Assembly (NCBI GenBank): GCA_002403455.1
Contig: DHHV01000128.1
Span: 1 to 40,986, forward strand
Direction of reading: 5' to 3'
DNA: 40,986 bases
Origin: Hyphomonadaceae bacterium UBA4763
Lineage (GTDB): Bacteria; Pseudomonadota; Alphaproteobacteria; Caulobacterales; Aquidulcibacteraceae
Shown here one piece after another: positions 8,163 through 16,769 of this stretch; positions within the stretch are counted from its first letter, which is position 1; the number at the start of each line of letters is the position of its first letter. Below the pieces are notes generated by a model that did no database searches, was not told the origin of the DNA, and saw only the letters and a program-made list of their open reading frames with translations. Made by a program: the position numbers and the translations under genes.

Positions 8163-9542
8163 ATGGCCGAAAGCGCGCCCACATTCCGACTCACGCGGCG
8201 TATGGCGCTGGCGGCGGGGGCGGGATTGCTGTCGCCGGCGCTTTTCGGTTGCGCCCACGCCCAACATGGACGGCCGCAAAGTCAAGCCGATCGCTTGCGC
8301 GCGGCGTTTCACTATGCGTTTCCGATTTTTGAGTTTGCTCGCACCGGTTGGGTCGCCGCCGCGCCAAATCCGCGCCGTCCCGCGCATCGCTTCAATCAAT
8401 TGGTTCATCGCCGGGTGCTGGCGACGCCGGAAGATCGCAACATTACCACGCCGAATAATGACACCGTCTATTCTTCGGTGCGGTTTGATTTAAGCAACGG
8501 GCCGGCATTGATTGAACTGCCCAGCGTTCGCGACCGGTATTTTTCGTCGGTGTACCTCGATCATTACACCGATCATTTTGCTTATATCGGCACGCGCGCG
8601 ACGAAAGGCGAGGGCGGCGTGTTTTTGCTCGCCGGTCCCAGCTGGAACGACGCCGCCAAAGCGGGCGCGCAATTGATCAAAGCGCCAACCAATGATGTGT
8701 GGATGCTGGCGCGGGTGTTGGTGACGGGGCCGGAGGATTTGCCGACTGCTACCGCCATTCAGGACCGGATCAAGATCTTATCGGCGCCTGAACCGAAATT
8801 GCCGACGATCGCGCCGACGCGCGCGCAAGACTGCGCCAATCTGTTGGCGGTGGTGAATGAGTGGCTGGGGCGCAGTCCGTTGGCCGAGCCGGTGGGCCGG
8901 CGCGCTGGCGGCTTTGGCGATTTGGGCATTCGCCCCGGCGATGTGGCGGCCTGGACGTCGCTGACGCCGCAATTACAAGCCGATTGGCAGGCAATGGCGG
9001 CTGCCGAGCTCGCAATCATGGCGCAAGGCGGGGTTTTACAAAGCGATGTGGTGAACAATTGGCGCTATCCCGCCGACGGGATCGGCGCGCCGGGCGCGCG
9101 GGACGACATTCGCGCCACGGTGGCGCTGGTCGGCTTTGGCGCGATGGAGCGGGTCGAAGCCTCCTATGTACGGGCGCAAAGCGATGATCGGGGCGAGACG
9201 TTCGCGGGCGATCGGCGCTATCGCTTGATGGTGCCGGCCGATGTGCCCGCTGACGCATTTTGGTCGCTGTCGATGTATGAGATTGATGCGGACGGGCGGT
9301 TGTTCTTTGCGGAAAACGCCATCGCTCGGTATTCCTTGGGCGATCGCACGCCGGGATTGGTGCGAGCGGCCAATGGCGCGGTCCTGGTGATCATGCAAAG
9401 CGATCCCCCAGCCGAAGGCGCGGGCAATTGGTTGCCGACGCCGCGAGGACCCTTCGCGATCCTGTTCCGGCTTTACATTCCTCAGACGCGCTTTTTGCGC
9501 GGCGAATGGCGATTGCCCGCCGTTGAGCGGTTGGCGGCCTAA
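8163..9542 (+). CDS. DUF1254/DUF1214 domain-containing exported protein
   Basis: This 459-residue protein has both halves of the DUF1254/DUF1214 architecture. The N-terminal half carries the hallmark TPNNDTVYSS (about residues 94-103), then SVYLDHYTDHFAYIGTR. The C-terminal half reads FWSLSMYEIDADGRLFF and LPTPRGPFAILFRLYIP, typical of DUF1214. The biochemical function of the family is not established. The N-terminus has an RR signal (LTRRMALAAGAGLL) and a Cys in PALFGCAHAQ, so it is a Tat substrate and possibly a lipoprotein, although Phe at -2 is atypical for a lipobox. The start ATG follows GGGAGAGAAAA. Site B upstream and the receptor gene 256 bp downstream place it in the accessory regulon. 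Confidence 0.93.
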   Translation: MAESAPTFRLTRRMALAAGAGLLSPALFGCAHAQHGRPQSQADRLRAAFHYAFPIFEFARTGWVAAAPNPRRPAHRFNQLVHRRVLATPEDRNITTPNNDTVYSSVRFDLSNGPALIELPSVRDRYFSSVYLDHYTDHFAYIGTRATKGEGGVFLLAGPSWNDAAKAGAQLIKAPTNDVWMLARVLVTGPEDLPTATAIQDRIKILSAPEPKLPTIAPTRAQDCANLLAVVNEWLGRSPLAEPVGRRAGGFGDLGIRPGDVAAWTSLTPQLQADWQAMAAAELAIMAQGGVLQSDVVNNWRYPADGIGAPGARDDIRATVALVGFGAMERVEASYVRAQSDDRGETFAGDRRYRLMVPADVPADAFWSLSMYEIDADGRLFFAENAIARYSLGDRTPGLVRAANGAVLVIMQSDPPAEGAGNWLPTPRGPFAILFRLYIPQTRFLRGEWRLPAVERLAA

Positions 9543-9724
9543 GCGGGTCGAGTGGCAGTCCGCTTCGTCCTGTGGCTCGCGCGTTATGCGTTAAGTCATT
9601 GAAATTTAGAAAGAGACGGAGATGATCTGGCGACGGGCGGGGTGTTGCCGATCGCACCGGCGACTAAGCTGCGCCTAAAATGCAACGCGTTTTCGCGACC
9701 TGCGCCCAGCACGACAAAAGGCTT

Positions 9725-9748
9725 TGACGCAGGGTAAATCTTGCGTCA
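9725..9748. promoter_or_regulatory. Inverted repeat beside operator site C
   Basis: TGACGCA (9725-9731) and TGCGTCA (9742-9748) are perfect 7-bp inverted repeats with a 10-bp spacer. They end two bases before the ATTGTCGACAAT palindrome and overlap a possible -35 (TTGCGT, 9741-9746). This could be a second regulator's site or a flanking contact of the same one. Confidence 0.4.
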
Positions 9749-9749
9749 G

Positions 9750-9761
9750 ATTGTCGACAAT
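9750..9761. promoter_or_regulatory. Candidate GntR operator ATTGTCGACAAT (site C)
   Basis: This is a perfect palindrome, extendable to 14 bp (G...C), 37 bp upstream of the TonB-dependent receptor start. It lies between a possible -35 TTGCGT (9741) and a possible -10 AATAAC (9765-9770). That placement suits a repressor that blocks RNA polymerase. Confidence 0.65.
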
Positions 9762-9798
9762 CCGAATAACGGAAAAATGATAATCGGGAGGAAGCAAC

Positions 9799-12084
9799 AT
9801 GAAACACCGCAATTTCTGGGCGGGCGCGTCCATCTTGTGCCTGACGGCGCTGACCGCGACGGCCTGGGCGCAGCAAGGCCCGCCGCAAACGGGATCGCAG
9901 CGGAGTGCGACACAACCCGCCGATGACGACCTCGTCTCCGACGAGATTGTGGTCAACGCGCGCAAGCGGGCCGAATCGCAAGCCGAGGCGCCGGTGTCGG
10001 TGTCGGTGCTGACGGCGGGCGCGCTGCAGGATTTCGTCATCGAAGACACCGACGATATCTTGCGACAGGCGCCGGGACTGACCTTGGTCAATGCCGGTCC
10101 GGCTTTTACCAATGAAATCTCAATCCGCGGTCAAGGCGGCGGCCGGGTCGGCTTTTCCGAGGCGGCGACCGGGATCTACCGGGACGGTCATTATATCGCT
10201 GGCGGTGGTTTTGGCGGGCGCAGCTTGTCGACGCTCGATCTCTATGACGTTCAAAACGTTGAAATTCTGCGCGGACCGCAAGGCGCATTGTTTGGCCGCA
10301 ATGCCGTCGGCGGGGCGATCAATGTCGTGACGCGTCGGCCGACCGATGAATGGGGCTTCTCGGGCGAATTTGGCTTTGACAATTTCGAGCGGTTGCAATT
10401 GCGCGGGACCGTTAATGCGCCGCTGACAGATACGCTGGCGCTGCGGGTCGGCGGCTTTTTCATCGATCAAAATGACGGGTTTATCACCCAATTGTCGACC
10501 GGCGACGTTATTGACCAGCGCGGCGATAACGGTCTGCGCGCTCAGCTGCAATTTTCGCCCTCGGACCGCACAAACTTGCGCCTGATTTTTGAGTTTCGCG
10601 ATTCCTTTGACCCGAGCTTTTCGACTTTGGGTTTTCGGCCGTTTCGCGCCGCGATCCCGGGCCCTTTGGGCGGGTCGGTGCTCGATCCCGAACAATTTGT
10701 GCGCAATTTAGATACGATCAGCCGCGTCGATATCCAAGAATATCAGGGCTTTGCCGAGTTTACGCACGAATTCCCGTGGGCGGTGCTGGAATTGCGCGCC
10801 AGCACGAAATTCCGCGACGGGATCCGGTCCGGCGATGATTTGGACCATTTTTTGGGCTTCCAAGGGGTTTCGTCGAGCTTCCCGCCAACCCCGCCCAATC
10901 CGCAGCCGATCAATCTGGTCGTGGTGCAGTCGGAAGACTTTGAACGGGCGGGCGGCGAGATATTGTTGCGCTCGCTCGATGACAATGGCAGCCCGATCCA
11001 TTGGTTATTTGGGGCCGAATACCAGTTCAACAGCTCGTCGGTGATCACCGACACCACCGGTTTTGCCGGTAATTTCGCTGGATTGCGGGCGCAATTGCGC
11101 ACCGACAGCTCGAATGAAACGCTGAATTCATGGTCGGTCTATGGGTCGTTTGAATATGACTTTACGGATCGCTTGTCGGTCGGCATCGAAACGCGCGTGC
11201 AAGGCGACAGCAAGGATTTCTTCTTCTTCCGCGTCGCCAATGCGCCGGCCTCCTTGTCGCCGCCGATCACCATCCCGGACGAGGACCAGAGCTTTGTCCG
11301 CGTCACGCCGGCTTTTACGACGCGATTCTCGCTTACCGAAGACGTGTCGGTGTTCGGACGGGTGGCGACGGGCTTTCGCCCCGGCGGGTTTAACCTCGGC
11401 ATTCCGCCGGACTTGCCGGTCGCGGATGCGGAAGACTTGTTGTTTTATGGGCCAGAATACGGCGTCTCGGCCGAGTTTGGCGTGAAGGCGAGTCTGTTTG
11501 ACGGGCTGATCTATTTTGAAGGCGCGATTTTCAATCAGCGAACCTTCAATGTGCAGATTGTCACCCAACCTTCGGCGACCAACACAACCTTCATTCTACA
11601 AAATGGCGGCGATTCCAATATTTGGGGGGTCGAATTACAGGCCAATACGCGCTTCAACCTGCTGGGCGGCACGATGACGATCGGGCTCGGCGCGTCGACC
11701 AATCAAGGTCAGTTCCTCAGCGGCACCGAAGCGCTGATAAATGGCGCCGTGGTCGATCTGAGCGGCAACCGCATCAATCGCACCCGCGACTTCATTGGGC
11801 AGGCCAATTTTGTCTATCGGCGGCGTCTGTTTGGGCCGTTGGATTGGTTCGTGACAGGGAATTTCCAAACCCAGCAAGGCGGATTTGAAGACGCGACCAA
11901 TACCGACAATTTCGAGAGTTTCGAAGTGTTCGATTTTAGGGCCGGATTGAATACCGAGCACTGGAATTTGTCGTTCTTTGTGCAGAACGCCACAAACCAG
12001 ATTTATCGGATCCAGGAATTGTCGGCGAACGATTTCCTGAACACGCCGCGCAGTTATGGCTTACGTCTCTCCTTCAATTATTGA
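9799..12084 (+). CDS. TonB-dependent outer-membrane receptor
   Basis: This is an outer-membrane active transporter of 761 residues. It has a signal peptide (WAGASILCLTALTATAWAQ), a TonB box-like DEIVVNARKR, and a plug domain with APVSVSVLTAGALQDF, QAPGLTLVN, ISIRGQGGG, DVQNVEILRGPQGALFGRN and VGGAINVVTRRP. A 22-strand-type barrel follows, rich in alternating aromatic strands and ending in LRLSFNY with a C-terminal aromatic residue. It belongs to the broad iron-siderophore-like class that alphaproteobacteria often use for organic substrates. Nothing in the sequence fixes the ligand. GGGAGGAAG precedes the ATG at a normal distance. A strong terminator follows the stop. Site C in the promoter and co-location with hydrolases suggest it imports the substrate of the module rather than iron. 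Confidence 0.95.
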   Translation: MKHRNFWAGASILCLTALTATAWAQQGPPQTGSQRSATQPADDDLVSDEIVVNARKRAESQAEAPVSVSVLTAGALQDFVIEDTDDILRQAPGLTLVNAGPAFTNEISIRGQGGGRVGFSEAATGIYRDGHYIAGGGFGGRSLSTLDLYDVQNVEILRGPQGALFGRNAVGGAINVVTRRPTDEWGFSGEFGFDNFERLQLRGTVNAPLTDTLALRVGGFFIDQNDGFITQLSTGDVIDQRGDNGLRAQLQFSPSDRTNLRLIFEFRDSFDPSFSTLGFRPFRAAIPGPLGGSVLDPEQFVRNLDTISRVDIQEYQGFAEFTHEFPWAVLELRASTKFRDGIRSGDDLDHFLGFQGVSSSFPPTPPNPQPINLVVVQSEDFERAGGEILLRSLDDNGSPIHWLFGAEYQFNSSSVITDTTGFAGNFAGLRAQLRTDSSNETLNSWSVYGSFEYDFTDRLSVGIETRVQGDSKDFFFFRVANAPASLSPPITIPDEDQSFVRVTPAFTTRFSLTEDVSVFGRVATGFRPGGFNLGIPPDLPVADAEDLLFYGPEYGVSAEFGVKASLFDGLIYFEGAIFNQRTFNVQIVTQPSATNTTFILQNGGDSNIWGVELQANTRFNLLGGTMTIGLGASTNQGQFLSGTEALINGAVVDLSGNRINRTRDFIGQANFVYRRRLFGPLDWFVTGNFQTQQGGFEDATNTDNFESFEVFDFRAGLNTEHWNLSFFVQNATNQIYRIQELSANDFLNTPRSYGLRLSFNY

Positions 12085-12116
12085 TAGTCAAGGCAATATT
12101 TTTATTCTCCCTCCTT

Positions 12117-12144
12117 GAGGCGGCCAATGGTCGCCTCTTTTTTT
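12117..12144 (+). terminator. Rho-independent terminator of the TonB-dependent receptor gene
   Basis: GAGGCGGCC (12117-12125) pairs with GGTCGCCTC (12129-12137) over an AAT loop, with one G-T wobble. Seven T (12138-12144) follow. It lies 33 bp after the receptor stop. Confidence 0.9.
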
Positions 12145-12240
12145 GCGCGATGACGTCGGCAGAACATAGCTTGAGGCAACGCCTGGCGAATTGCGCGCTT
12201 CAAGGTAATCCAAGCGGACGAAGATGCGTTAGAATCTTGT

Positions 12241-12294
12241 TTTTGCGCATTTTCTTTGCGCGAACCGGTTCTCACTCCGCTTGAAAATGCTCTA
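12241..12294 (-). repeat. 54-bp palindromic intergenic repeat, copy 1
   Basis: This 54-bp element is 46/54 identical to 20835-20888. Its ends pair (GCGCATTTTC at 12245-12254 with GAAAATGC at 12283-12290), and the centre is the self-complementary AACCGGTT (12263-12270). On the minus strand it starts TAGAGC, and that TAG is the stop of the GntR gene. It resembles the widespread alphaproteobacterial repeat that starts TAGAGCATG and has an ACCGGT centre. Minus-strand transcription would end the stem in an A-rich tail, so it is not a normal terminator. Confidence 0.8.
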
Positions 12295-13017
12295 TTTCTG
12301 GTCACGGACGATGCGCGACATCGTGAAATCGAACAGTTTTTCGATGGCGTCGCGGGCGCGATTGGCGTTGCCCGCGTCGATCGCGTCGGCAAGGCGGGTC
12401 CAACAGGCGGCATTGCGCACGCGATCGCGCTGGGTTGGAAAGCCGGCCGTCTGGAAGGCTTCATGACCAAAGGTGATCGAGCGAACGATCTGCACGGTGC
12501 GCGGGGTGTCGGCGATGGTGATGAGGCCCTGAATGGCGCGGCGCACTTGCCGGGCGAAGGCCTCAGTATCGGCGCCGGCGGTGGCGAGCGCTTCGAGCTT
12601 GCGCGCTTCACCGATGAAATCGGCTTTGGCGGGGCTGTTCGGGGCTTGCGCGGCCTGCTGGGCCATCAGCCCGGCCAAAGCGCGGCGGATCAAGAACACC
12701 TCATAGAATTGGGCGTCATTGACGGTGGCGACGCGCGCGCCGCGCATCGGTTCGATCACCACCATGCCTTGGCTTTCCAAGATGCGCAGCGCCTCGCGCA
12801 CCGGCGCGCGCGAGCAGCCAAAAGCGCGGGCGAGCTCTTGCTCGCGCAAGGGCGCGCCGGGGGCGTAGCGGCCGCGCTCGATGTCGCGCGAGGTGGCGCG
12901 CGCAATGCCAAGCGCTGAGACCCGCGCATCGGGCGTGCGGAGTTTGACGACTTTTGGATCGGGCTTTGGCGCGCCGTCGGGTTGATCTTGCGTGGGGGAG
13001 GCTATGCCAGAAGTCAT
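12292..13017 (-). CDS. GntR-family transcriptional regulator, FCD subfamily
   Basis: This 241-residue DNA-binding regulator has an N-terminal winged helix: APLREQELARAFGCSRAPVR then EALRILESQGMVVIEPMRGA, about residues 54-94. An all-helical ligand domain of FCD type follows (FYEVFLIRRALAGLMAQQAA onward). Such proteins usually repress nearby catabolic genes until an acidic or aromatic ligand binds. The His residues that normally bind metal in FCD domains appear replaced (AFARQVRRAI, CWTRLADAI, KLFDFTM), so ligand sensing may differ. Its ATG overlaps the stop of the beta-propeller gene (ATGA), making it the last gene of a five-gene operon headed by site D. This implies autoregulation. It is the best candidate for the ATTGTCGACAAT-binding protein. 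That palindrome has the ATTG-N4-CAAT form known for VanR, a Caulobacter regulator of the same subfamily. Confidence 0.93.
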   Translation of the reverse strand: MTSGIASPTQDQPDGAPKPDPKVVKLRTPDARVSALGIARATSRDIERGRYAPGAPLREQELARAFGCSRAPVREALRILESQGMVVIEPMRGARVATVNDAQFYEVFLIRRALAGLMAQQAAQAPNSPAKADFIGEARKLEALATAGADTEAFARQVRRAIQGLITIADTPRTVQIVRSITFGHEAFQTAGFPTQRDRVRNAACWTRLADAIDAGNANRARDAIEKLFDFTMSRIVRDQK

Positions 13018-14462
13018 TGATCGCCAGGGGTTTGGGGGAGGGGCGGACGCAGGCGATACAAGCCTTGCACCCGCGTTGCGTAAAACAGGGAGCCATCGCC
13101 GAACGGGGTCAATGTCAACCCAAAATTGCGAGGCAAACCCGACAGATGCGTGAGTTCGACGCCATCGGCGGCGCGCAACCAGCGCGCGGTCTCGGTCCGG
13201 TGGGTCGGCGCGCCGAGCCGATCAATTGGCGCCTCGCCAATGTCGCTGGCGACCAGCACGCGGTTGGCTCGATCGCCCATCAGCGTCACGAAGGACCCGG
13301 TCCGCAAGGGGCGGCGCCAGACGGCGCGCAATTGCCCGCCGGCAAGCTCGAGCGCAGCGAGGCCGCCATAGGCTTCGGCCGAATAGAGCCGGCCGTTGAT
13401 CGCATCGGTCGATACTTTCGACGGCATGAATGACCATAGCTGGCCAAGATCGGCGAAGGGCGCGATGCGATAGACGTCGCGCGCATCGGCTTGCGCAATG
13501 ACGGTGACGCGCATCGGCGCGGCCGTCGGCAACGCATTGTTCTGCACCGCGACGTAATCGCCAAAGCCGACGACGGCGGTGCCGGGGGTTTCCGCGCCGT
13601 CGCGATAGGCGACCGGCCCCCAGGCGGGGTCTAAGGTCAATCGGCGGCCGTCATAGATCATCCGATGAACGGCGTTGGCGCCGGCCAGATAGACATATTC
13701 CCTGCCGGCAAAGCGCGTGCTGCTGACACGGCCGCCGATCAATTCGGGCGCAACGCCCTCCCAGATGATCGACAGGTCGCTCGGATCGATCAGCGCCAAA
13801 GCCGAGGCGGGCAAGCCATCCACACCGCATTCGATGAAAGCGCGAAAGCCTTGCACCGGGCAATCAGGCTGGCGGTGATGGGATTTGGCAAGGATCATGC
13901 CGTCGGAGAGGACGATAAAGCCGTTATAGGTGCTGTGAAGGAGGCCATTCGGGGCGGGGAGGTCGCGCAGCGCCAGCACCGCACCGCTCTCGGGATCAAG
14001 TTTGGCGAGCCGCGCGGCATAGGCAACGAACACCGCCCCTGAGGCGTGCACGCCCAGCCCGCCGGGATAATTCCACAAACCGGGGTCGTCGCGCATCGGT
14101 AAATCCACGCGCCAAACTTCGCGCATGGTCTCTGGGTCGAAGCGGCTGATCGCCGGACCGCGCACGCCGGGCGCTTCGGCGATGACGCCGTGCAGGGCAA
14201 AGCCGCGACCTTGCGCGTCGAACGCCGCTGCCCATAGGCCGGGCATCGTGGGGATTGTCGCGATTGGCTCTTCGCCTCGCGTCGAAAAACGCGGCGCCAC
14301 GCCGTCGAACAGGCTGGTGCGGGAGGATTGCGCATGCTCAAACGCGCCGATGGCGGGGGCCCAATCGCGTGGATCGCGATTCTGGGTCGGCGTGCTGGCG
14401 CAGGCGCCGAGCGCCAGCAGCGGCGCGGTGTGGATCAGGTTCCGACGGGTCCAGTCAGCCAT
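13014..14462 (-). CDS. Beta-propeller-like exported lipoprotein
   Basis: This 482-residue protein has a Tat-type signal with lipobox (WTRRNLIHTAPLLALGACAST). The mature part has repeated blade-like stretches (AISRFDPETMREVWRVDLP, GAVFVAYAARLAKLDPESGA, ALALIDPSDLSIIWEG, GQLRAVWRRPLRTGSFVTLM). These look like a PQQ-like or YVTN/SMP-30-type propeller. I cannot name the family. Propellers of this kind may be lactonases, esterases or binding scaffolds. The frame is open upstream to 14573, but the ATG at 14462 gives the signal peptide and overlaps the stop of the PhoD-like gene by eight bases, pointing to translational coupling. It overlaps the GntR start at its own end. Confidence 0.8.
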   Translation of the reverse strand: MADWTRRNLIHTAPLLALGACASTPTQNRDPRDWAPAIGAFEHAQSSRTSLFDGVAPRFSTRGEEPIATIPTMPGLWAAAFDAQGRGFALHGVIAEAPGVRGPAISRFDPETMREVWRVDLPMRDDPGLWNYPGGLGVHASGAVFVAYAARLAKLDPESGAVLALRDLPAPNGLLHSTYNGFIVLSDGMILAKSHHRQPDCPVQGFRAFIECGVDGLPASALALIDPSDLSIIWEGVAPELIGGRVSSTRFAGREYVYLAGANAVHRMIYDGRRLTLDPAWGPVAYRDGAETPGTAVVGFGDYVAVQNNALPTAAPMRVTVIAQADARDVYRIAPFADLGQLWSFMPSKVSTDAINGRLYSAEAYGGLAALELAGGQLRAVWRRPLRTGSFVTLMGDRANRVLVASDIGEAPIDRLGAPTHRTETARWLRAADGVELTHLSGLPRNFGLTLTPFGDGSLFYATRVQGLYRLRPPLPQTPGDQ

Positions 14463-16107
14463 GGGGTGGCCTGATTTCAAGGGTTTCGTAGGGCTCCAAG
14501 GTGGCGATGGCGGCGATCGGATCGGGCTCGCGCCAGGCGAACAGGCGCACGATAATCCGGTCGCGCTCGACATCGATTAAGGTAAAGCCGTTTTTCTCCA
14601 GCACCGGCCCATTTTGGTCGAGCGACATGCCGGCCGGGGCTTGCGGCAACGTGCCGCGCGCAAAAGTCGGCCAGCCGGCGCCGGAGGTTGAAATGGGCCC
14701 CGACAAAACTGTTCGCACCGGATTGGCCGAGAGGTCGAGATCGCCGCTTTGGCGCATCGCGCCCCAGCCGATGGCGTGCAAATCGCCGGACAACATCAGC
14801 GCAGCGCGCTGTTTTTGGGCGGAGAGAGCTTGGACAAGGCGCTGGTGCTGGGCATGCCAGCCGCGCTGCCAGAAGAATTTGGCGCGCTGATTGGTCAGGC
14901 GCAGATTGGCGTCGGCGGCGCCATGCGTGCTGACCACGACGTCGCCATCGCCGGGAGCGGCGACAACATCCGGATACCATTCACGCCATTTGCCGGCCGA
15001 CCAGCCCATCGGATGCGAGGGGATATGGGCGAAATGGCGGGTGTCCTCGGTGCGCGTGCGGGCGAGCAGCCAGGCTTCGACCTCGGGCGGGACCAGGCCG
15101 GCATGATCGCCCTTCAGGGTCAAATAGCCGCCGCAATCATAAAGCGCCGCTTCAAACAATTTGCCAAAACGGAGGCTGCCGAAACAAGTCGAGACGGCGC
15201 CCTCGCTGAAATCAACGCCGGACAGGCCGACGGGGCGGGTCGGATCGGGCAGAAATTCGGGGTAATAGAGCCGCTGCAGCGCATTGGCGGCGCGAATCTG
15301 GAAATCATCGGGCGGAAAGGTGACGAAATCGGCGGTGGCGTCGTCGTTTTCGAAATAATCATGGTCGTCGCGGACAAAAAAGCTGGGGGTCGAGCGCAGG
15401 CGCACGCCGTAAAGCTCGGCGATCTGCGGGTCAGCAAGCCGCTTCAACAGGTCTTCATTGGCGCCGCCAATGACGCTTTGCACGCGATCGAAATACCCGA
15501 ACCGGTCATAGGCCTCGCGGGACAAGCGTCGGATCTCGGCATTGGGATGTTCGAGCCAGGCGCGCTGGTCCCAATAAATATGGTCGCCATTGGCGATGAC
15601 GGCGTCAGGCGCGAAAGACAGCCCGCGATCGAGCAGCATTTGGCGAATGGCCAAGGGGCGGAAGGCTTCGATCCCGCGCACGCTCTTGGCGCCTTCCAGG
15701 CCGCCGGCGCAAGTGAAGGACAACAGCCGAAAGCGTTGGACCTCGGCATCGGGGGCAGGGAAGGTGCGCAGCGGCCATGGATCACAAAGGGCGCGGCGGC
15801 CCTCTTTCAACTCCAGGCGATAGGTCTGCGCCGGAGCGAGGCCATCGATCTGGAAGCGCCAAAAGCGACCCTCAACGTCGCTGCGCGCGGCTTTGGCCGG
15901 AGCGTCATCGACCAGCAGGCGAACATTTTCGGTCGGACGGGAGAGCGAAATCTTGATCCGAAAGGCGCTGGCGGAGACGGTCGGCGCGATATGGCGCACC
16001 ACGCCTGGCGACCAATCGGCGGTGCGCGCCAAAGGGATCAGCAAGGGTGAGAGTGCAGCGGCGCTGGCCGCTCCGGCGATGACGCTGCGGCGATCGGGGG
16101 CGGTCAT
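14455..16107 (-). CDS. PhoD-like Tat-exported metallophosphoesterase
   Basis: This 550-residue protein resembles alkaline phosphatase D/PhoD (calcineurin-like fold), which hydrolyses phosphomono- or diesters outside the cytoplasm. Visible markers are LLSFTCAGG with the metal-ligand Cys of PhoD, NGDHIYWDQ (about residue 171), VRDDHDYFEND (about 246), VPPEVEAWLL and SGDLHAIGWG (about 439). The N-terminal domain ends near residue 110 with the strand DPWPLRTFPAP, as in PhoD. The N-terminus PDRRSVIAGAASAAALSPLL is a Tat signal without a lipobox Cys. The ATG at 16107 overlaps the stop of the isomerase-like gene (ATGA). The frame extends upstream to 16155, but that part adds nothing PhoD-like. Activity on organophosphates or on the module's substrate is inference. 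Confidence 0.9.
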   Translation of the reverse strand: MTAPDRRSVIAGAASAAALSPLLIPLARTADWSPGVVRHIAPTVSASAFRIKISLSRPTENVRLLVDDAPAKAARSDVEGRFWRFQIDGLAPAQTYRLELKEGRRALCDPWPLRTFPAPDAEVQRFRLLSFTCAGGLEGAKSVRGIEAFRPLAIRQMLLDRGLSFAPDAVIANGDHIYWDQRAWLEHPNAEIRRLSREAYDRFGYFDRVQSVIGGANEDLLKRLADPQIAELYGVRLRSTPSFFVRDDHDYFENDDATADFVTFPPDDFQIRAANALQRLYYPEFLPDPTRPVGLSGVDFSEGAVSTCFGSLRFGKLFEAALYDCGGYLTLKGDHAGLVPPEVEAWLLARTRTEDTRHFAHIPSHPMGWSAGKWREWYPDVVAAPGDGDVVVSTHGAADANLRLTNQRAKFFWQRGWHAQHQRLVQALSAQKQRAALMLSGDLHAIGWGAMRQSGDLDLSANPVRTVLSGPISTSGAGWPTFARGTLPQAPAGMSLDQNGPVLEKNGFTLIDVERDRIIVRLFAWREPDPIAAIATLEPYETLEIRPPHG

Positions 16108-16769
16108 TTCGCGATCGCTTCGCGGCGGCGAAGTCCTTTTTGCGCCATTCGCCATTGCAGCATGTCAAAGCGGTCTTGGCCGAAGAACGGCTCGCCCTCA
16201 AAGACCATCAGCGGCACGCCCCAATGGCCGGCCGCATCCAATTGGCGCTGATTGTCTTGGATCGCGTCTTCGTAAGGGGCTGGGTTCGCGGCGATCGCCG
16301 CATCCAGCGCATCTAGGTCAAGCCCGGCGCGGGCGGCGGCGTCGTGCAAATGCGCGCCCTCGGTCCAATTGGCGATTGCAGGCGACCACAAAACCTTACT
16401 GACCTCGTGGAGGAAGGCAAGGCCCTGGCCCTGTTCGGCGGCGGCTTGGCCAAGCCGCGTCAGCCGGTGGATATAGGGTTGTTCAGCCAAATAATGGCCC
16501 GTTTGCGGGTCGGAGGCGACCGGATCAGGGCGCGGCCAAGCGAGCTCCATCCCCAAATATTCGGCCGATCGGACCATGTCGCGGATGAAATAGCTGACCC
16601 AATGCGGGTGGCGGCTTTCGATGAATTCGGGCGCGCGAATGGCGGTCGGGTAAACGACCCGCACCTCGCAGGCGACGTCAAACGCGCGCTCAAAGGCGAT
16701 CAGGCGCGGCGTCACCAAATACGAATAAGGCGAGCGGAACGACCAATAAAGCTGAAACTTCAGAGTCAT
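16104..16769 (-). CDS. 2-hydroxychromene-2-carboxylate isomerase/DsbA-kappa GST-like protein
   Basis: This 221-residue thioredoxin-fold protein belongs to the DsbA-like family that includes 2-hydroxychromene-2-carboxylate isomerase (naphthalene pathway) and kappa glutathione transferases. The start FQLYWSFRSPYSYLVTPRL has the family F-D/R-x-x-S-P-Y pattern with the catalytic-type Ser in place of DsbA's CxxC. The C-terminus has WGVPLMVFEGEPFFGQDRFD, the family's GVP-x-GQDR ending. It has no signal peptide, so it is the one cytoplasmic enzyme of this operon. Both ends overlap neighbours by four bases (ATGA). A glutathione-dependent isomerisation or thiol chemistry on an imported aromatic or lactone is plausible but unproven. 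Confidence 0.88.
   Translation of the reverse strand: MTLKFQLYWSFRSPYSYLVTPRLIAFERAFDVACEVRVVYPTAIRAPEFIESRHPHWVSYFIRDMVRSAEYLGMELAWPRPDPVASDPQTGHYLAEQPYIHRLTRLGQAAAEQGQGLAFLHEVSKVLWSPAIANWTEGAHLHDAAARAGLDLDALDAAIAANPAPYEDAIQDNQRQLDAAGHWGVPLMVFEGEPFFGQDRFDMLQWRMAQKGLRRREAIAK

Noticed and set aside
10491..10500. ATTGTCGACC inside the TonB-dependent receptor gene
   Set aside because: It has only one good half-site and lies within coding sequence, so it was not counted as an operator.
12245..12290. Terminator of the GntR operon
   Set aside because: On the minus strand the stem is followed by an A-rich tail, not T; the element is better described as an interspersed repeat.
14749..16050. 433-codon plus-strand open frame over the PhoD-like gene
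   Set aside because: It is antisense to a gene with clear metallophosphoesterase motifs and a Tat signal, and its own translation has no family features.
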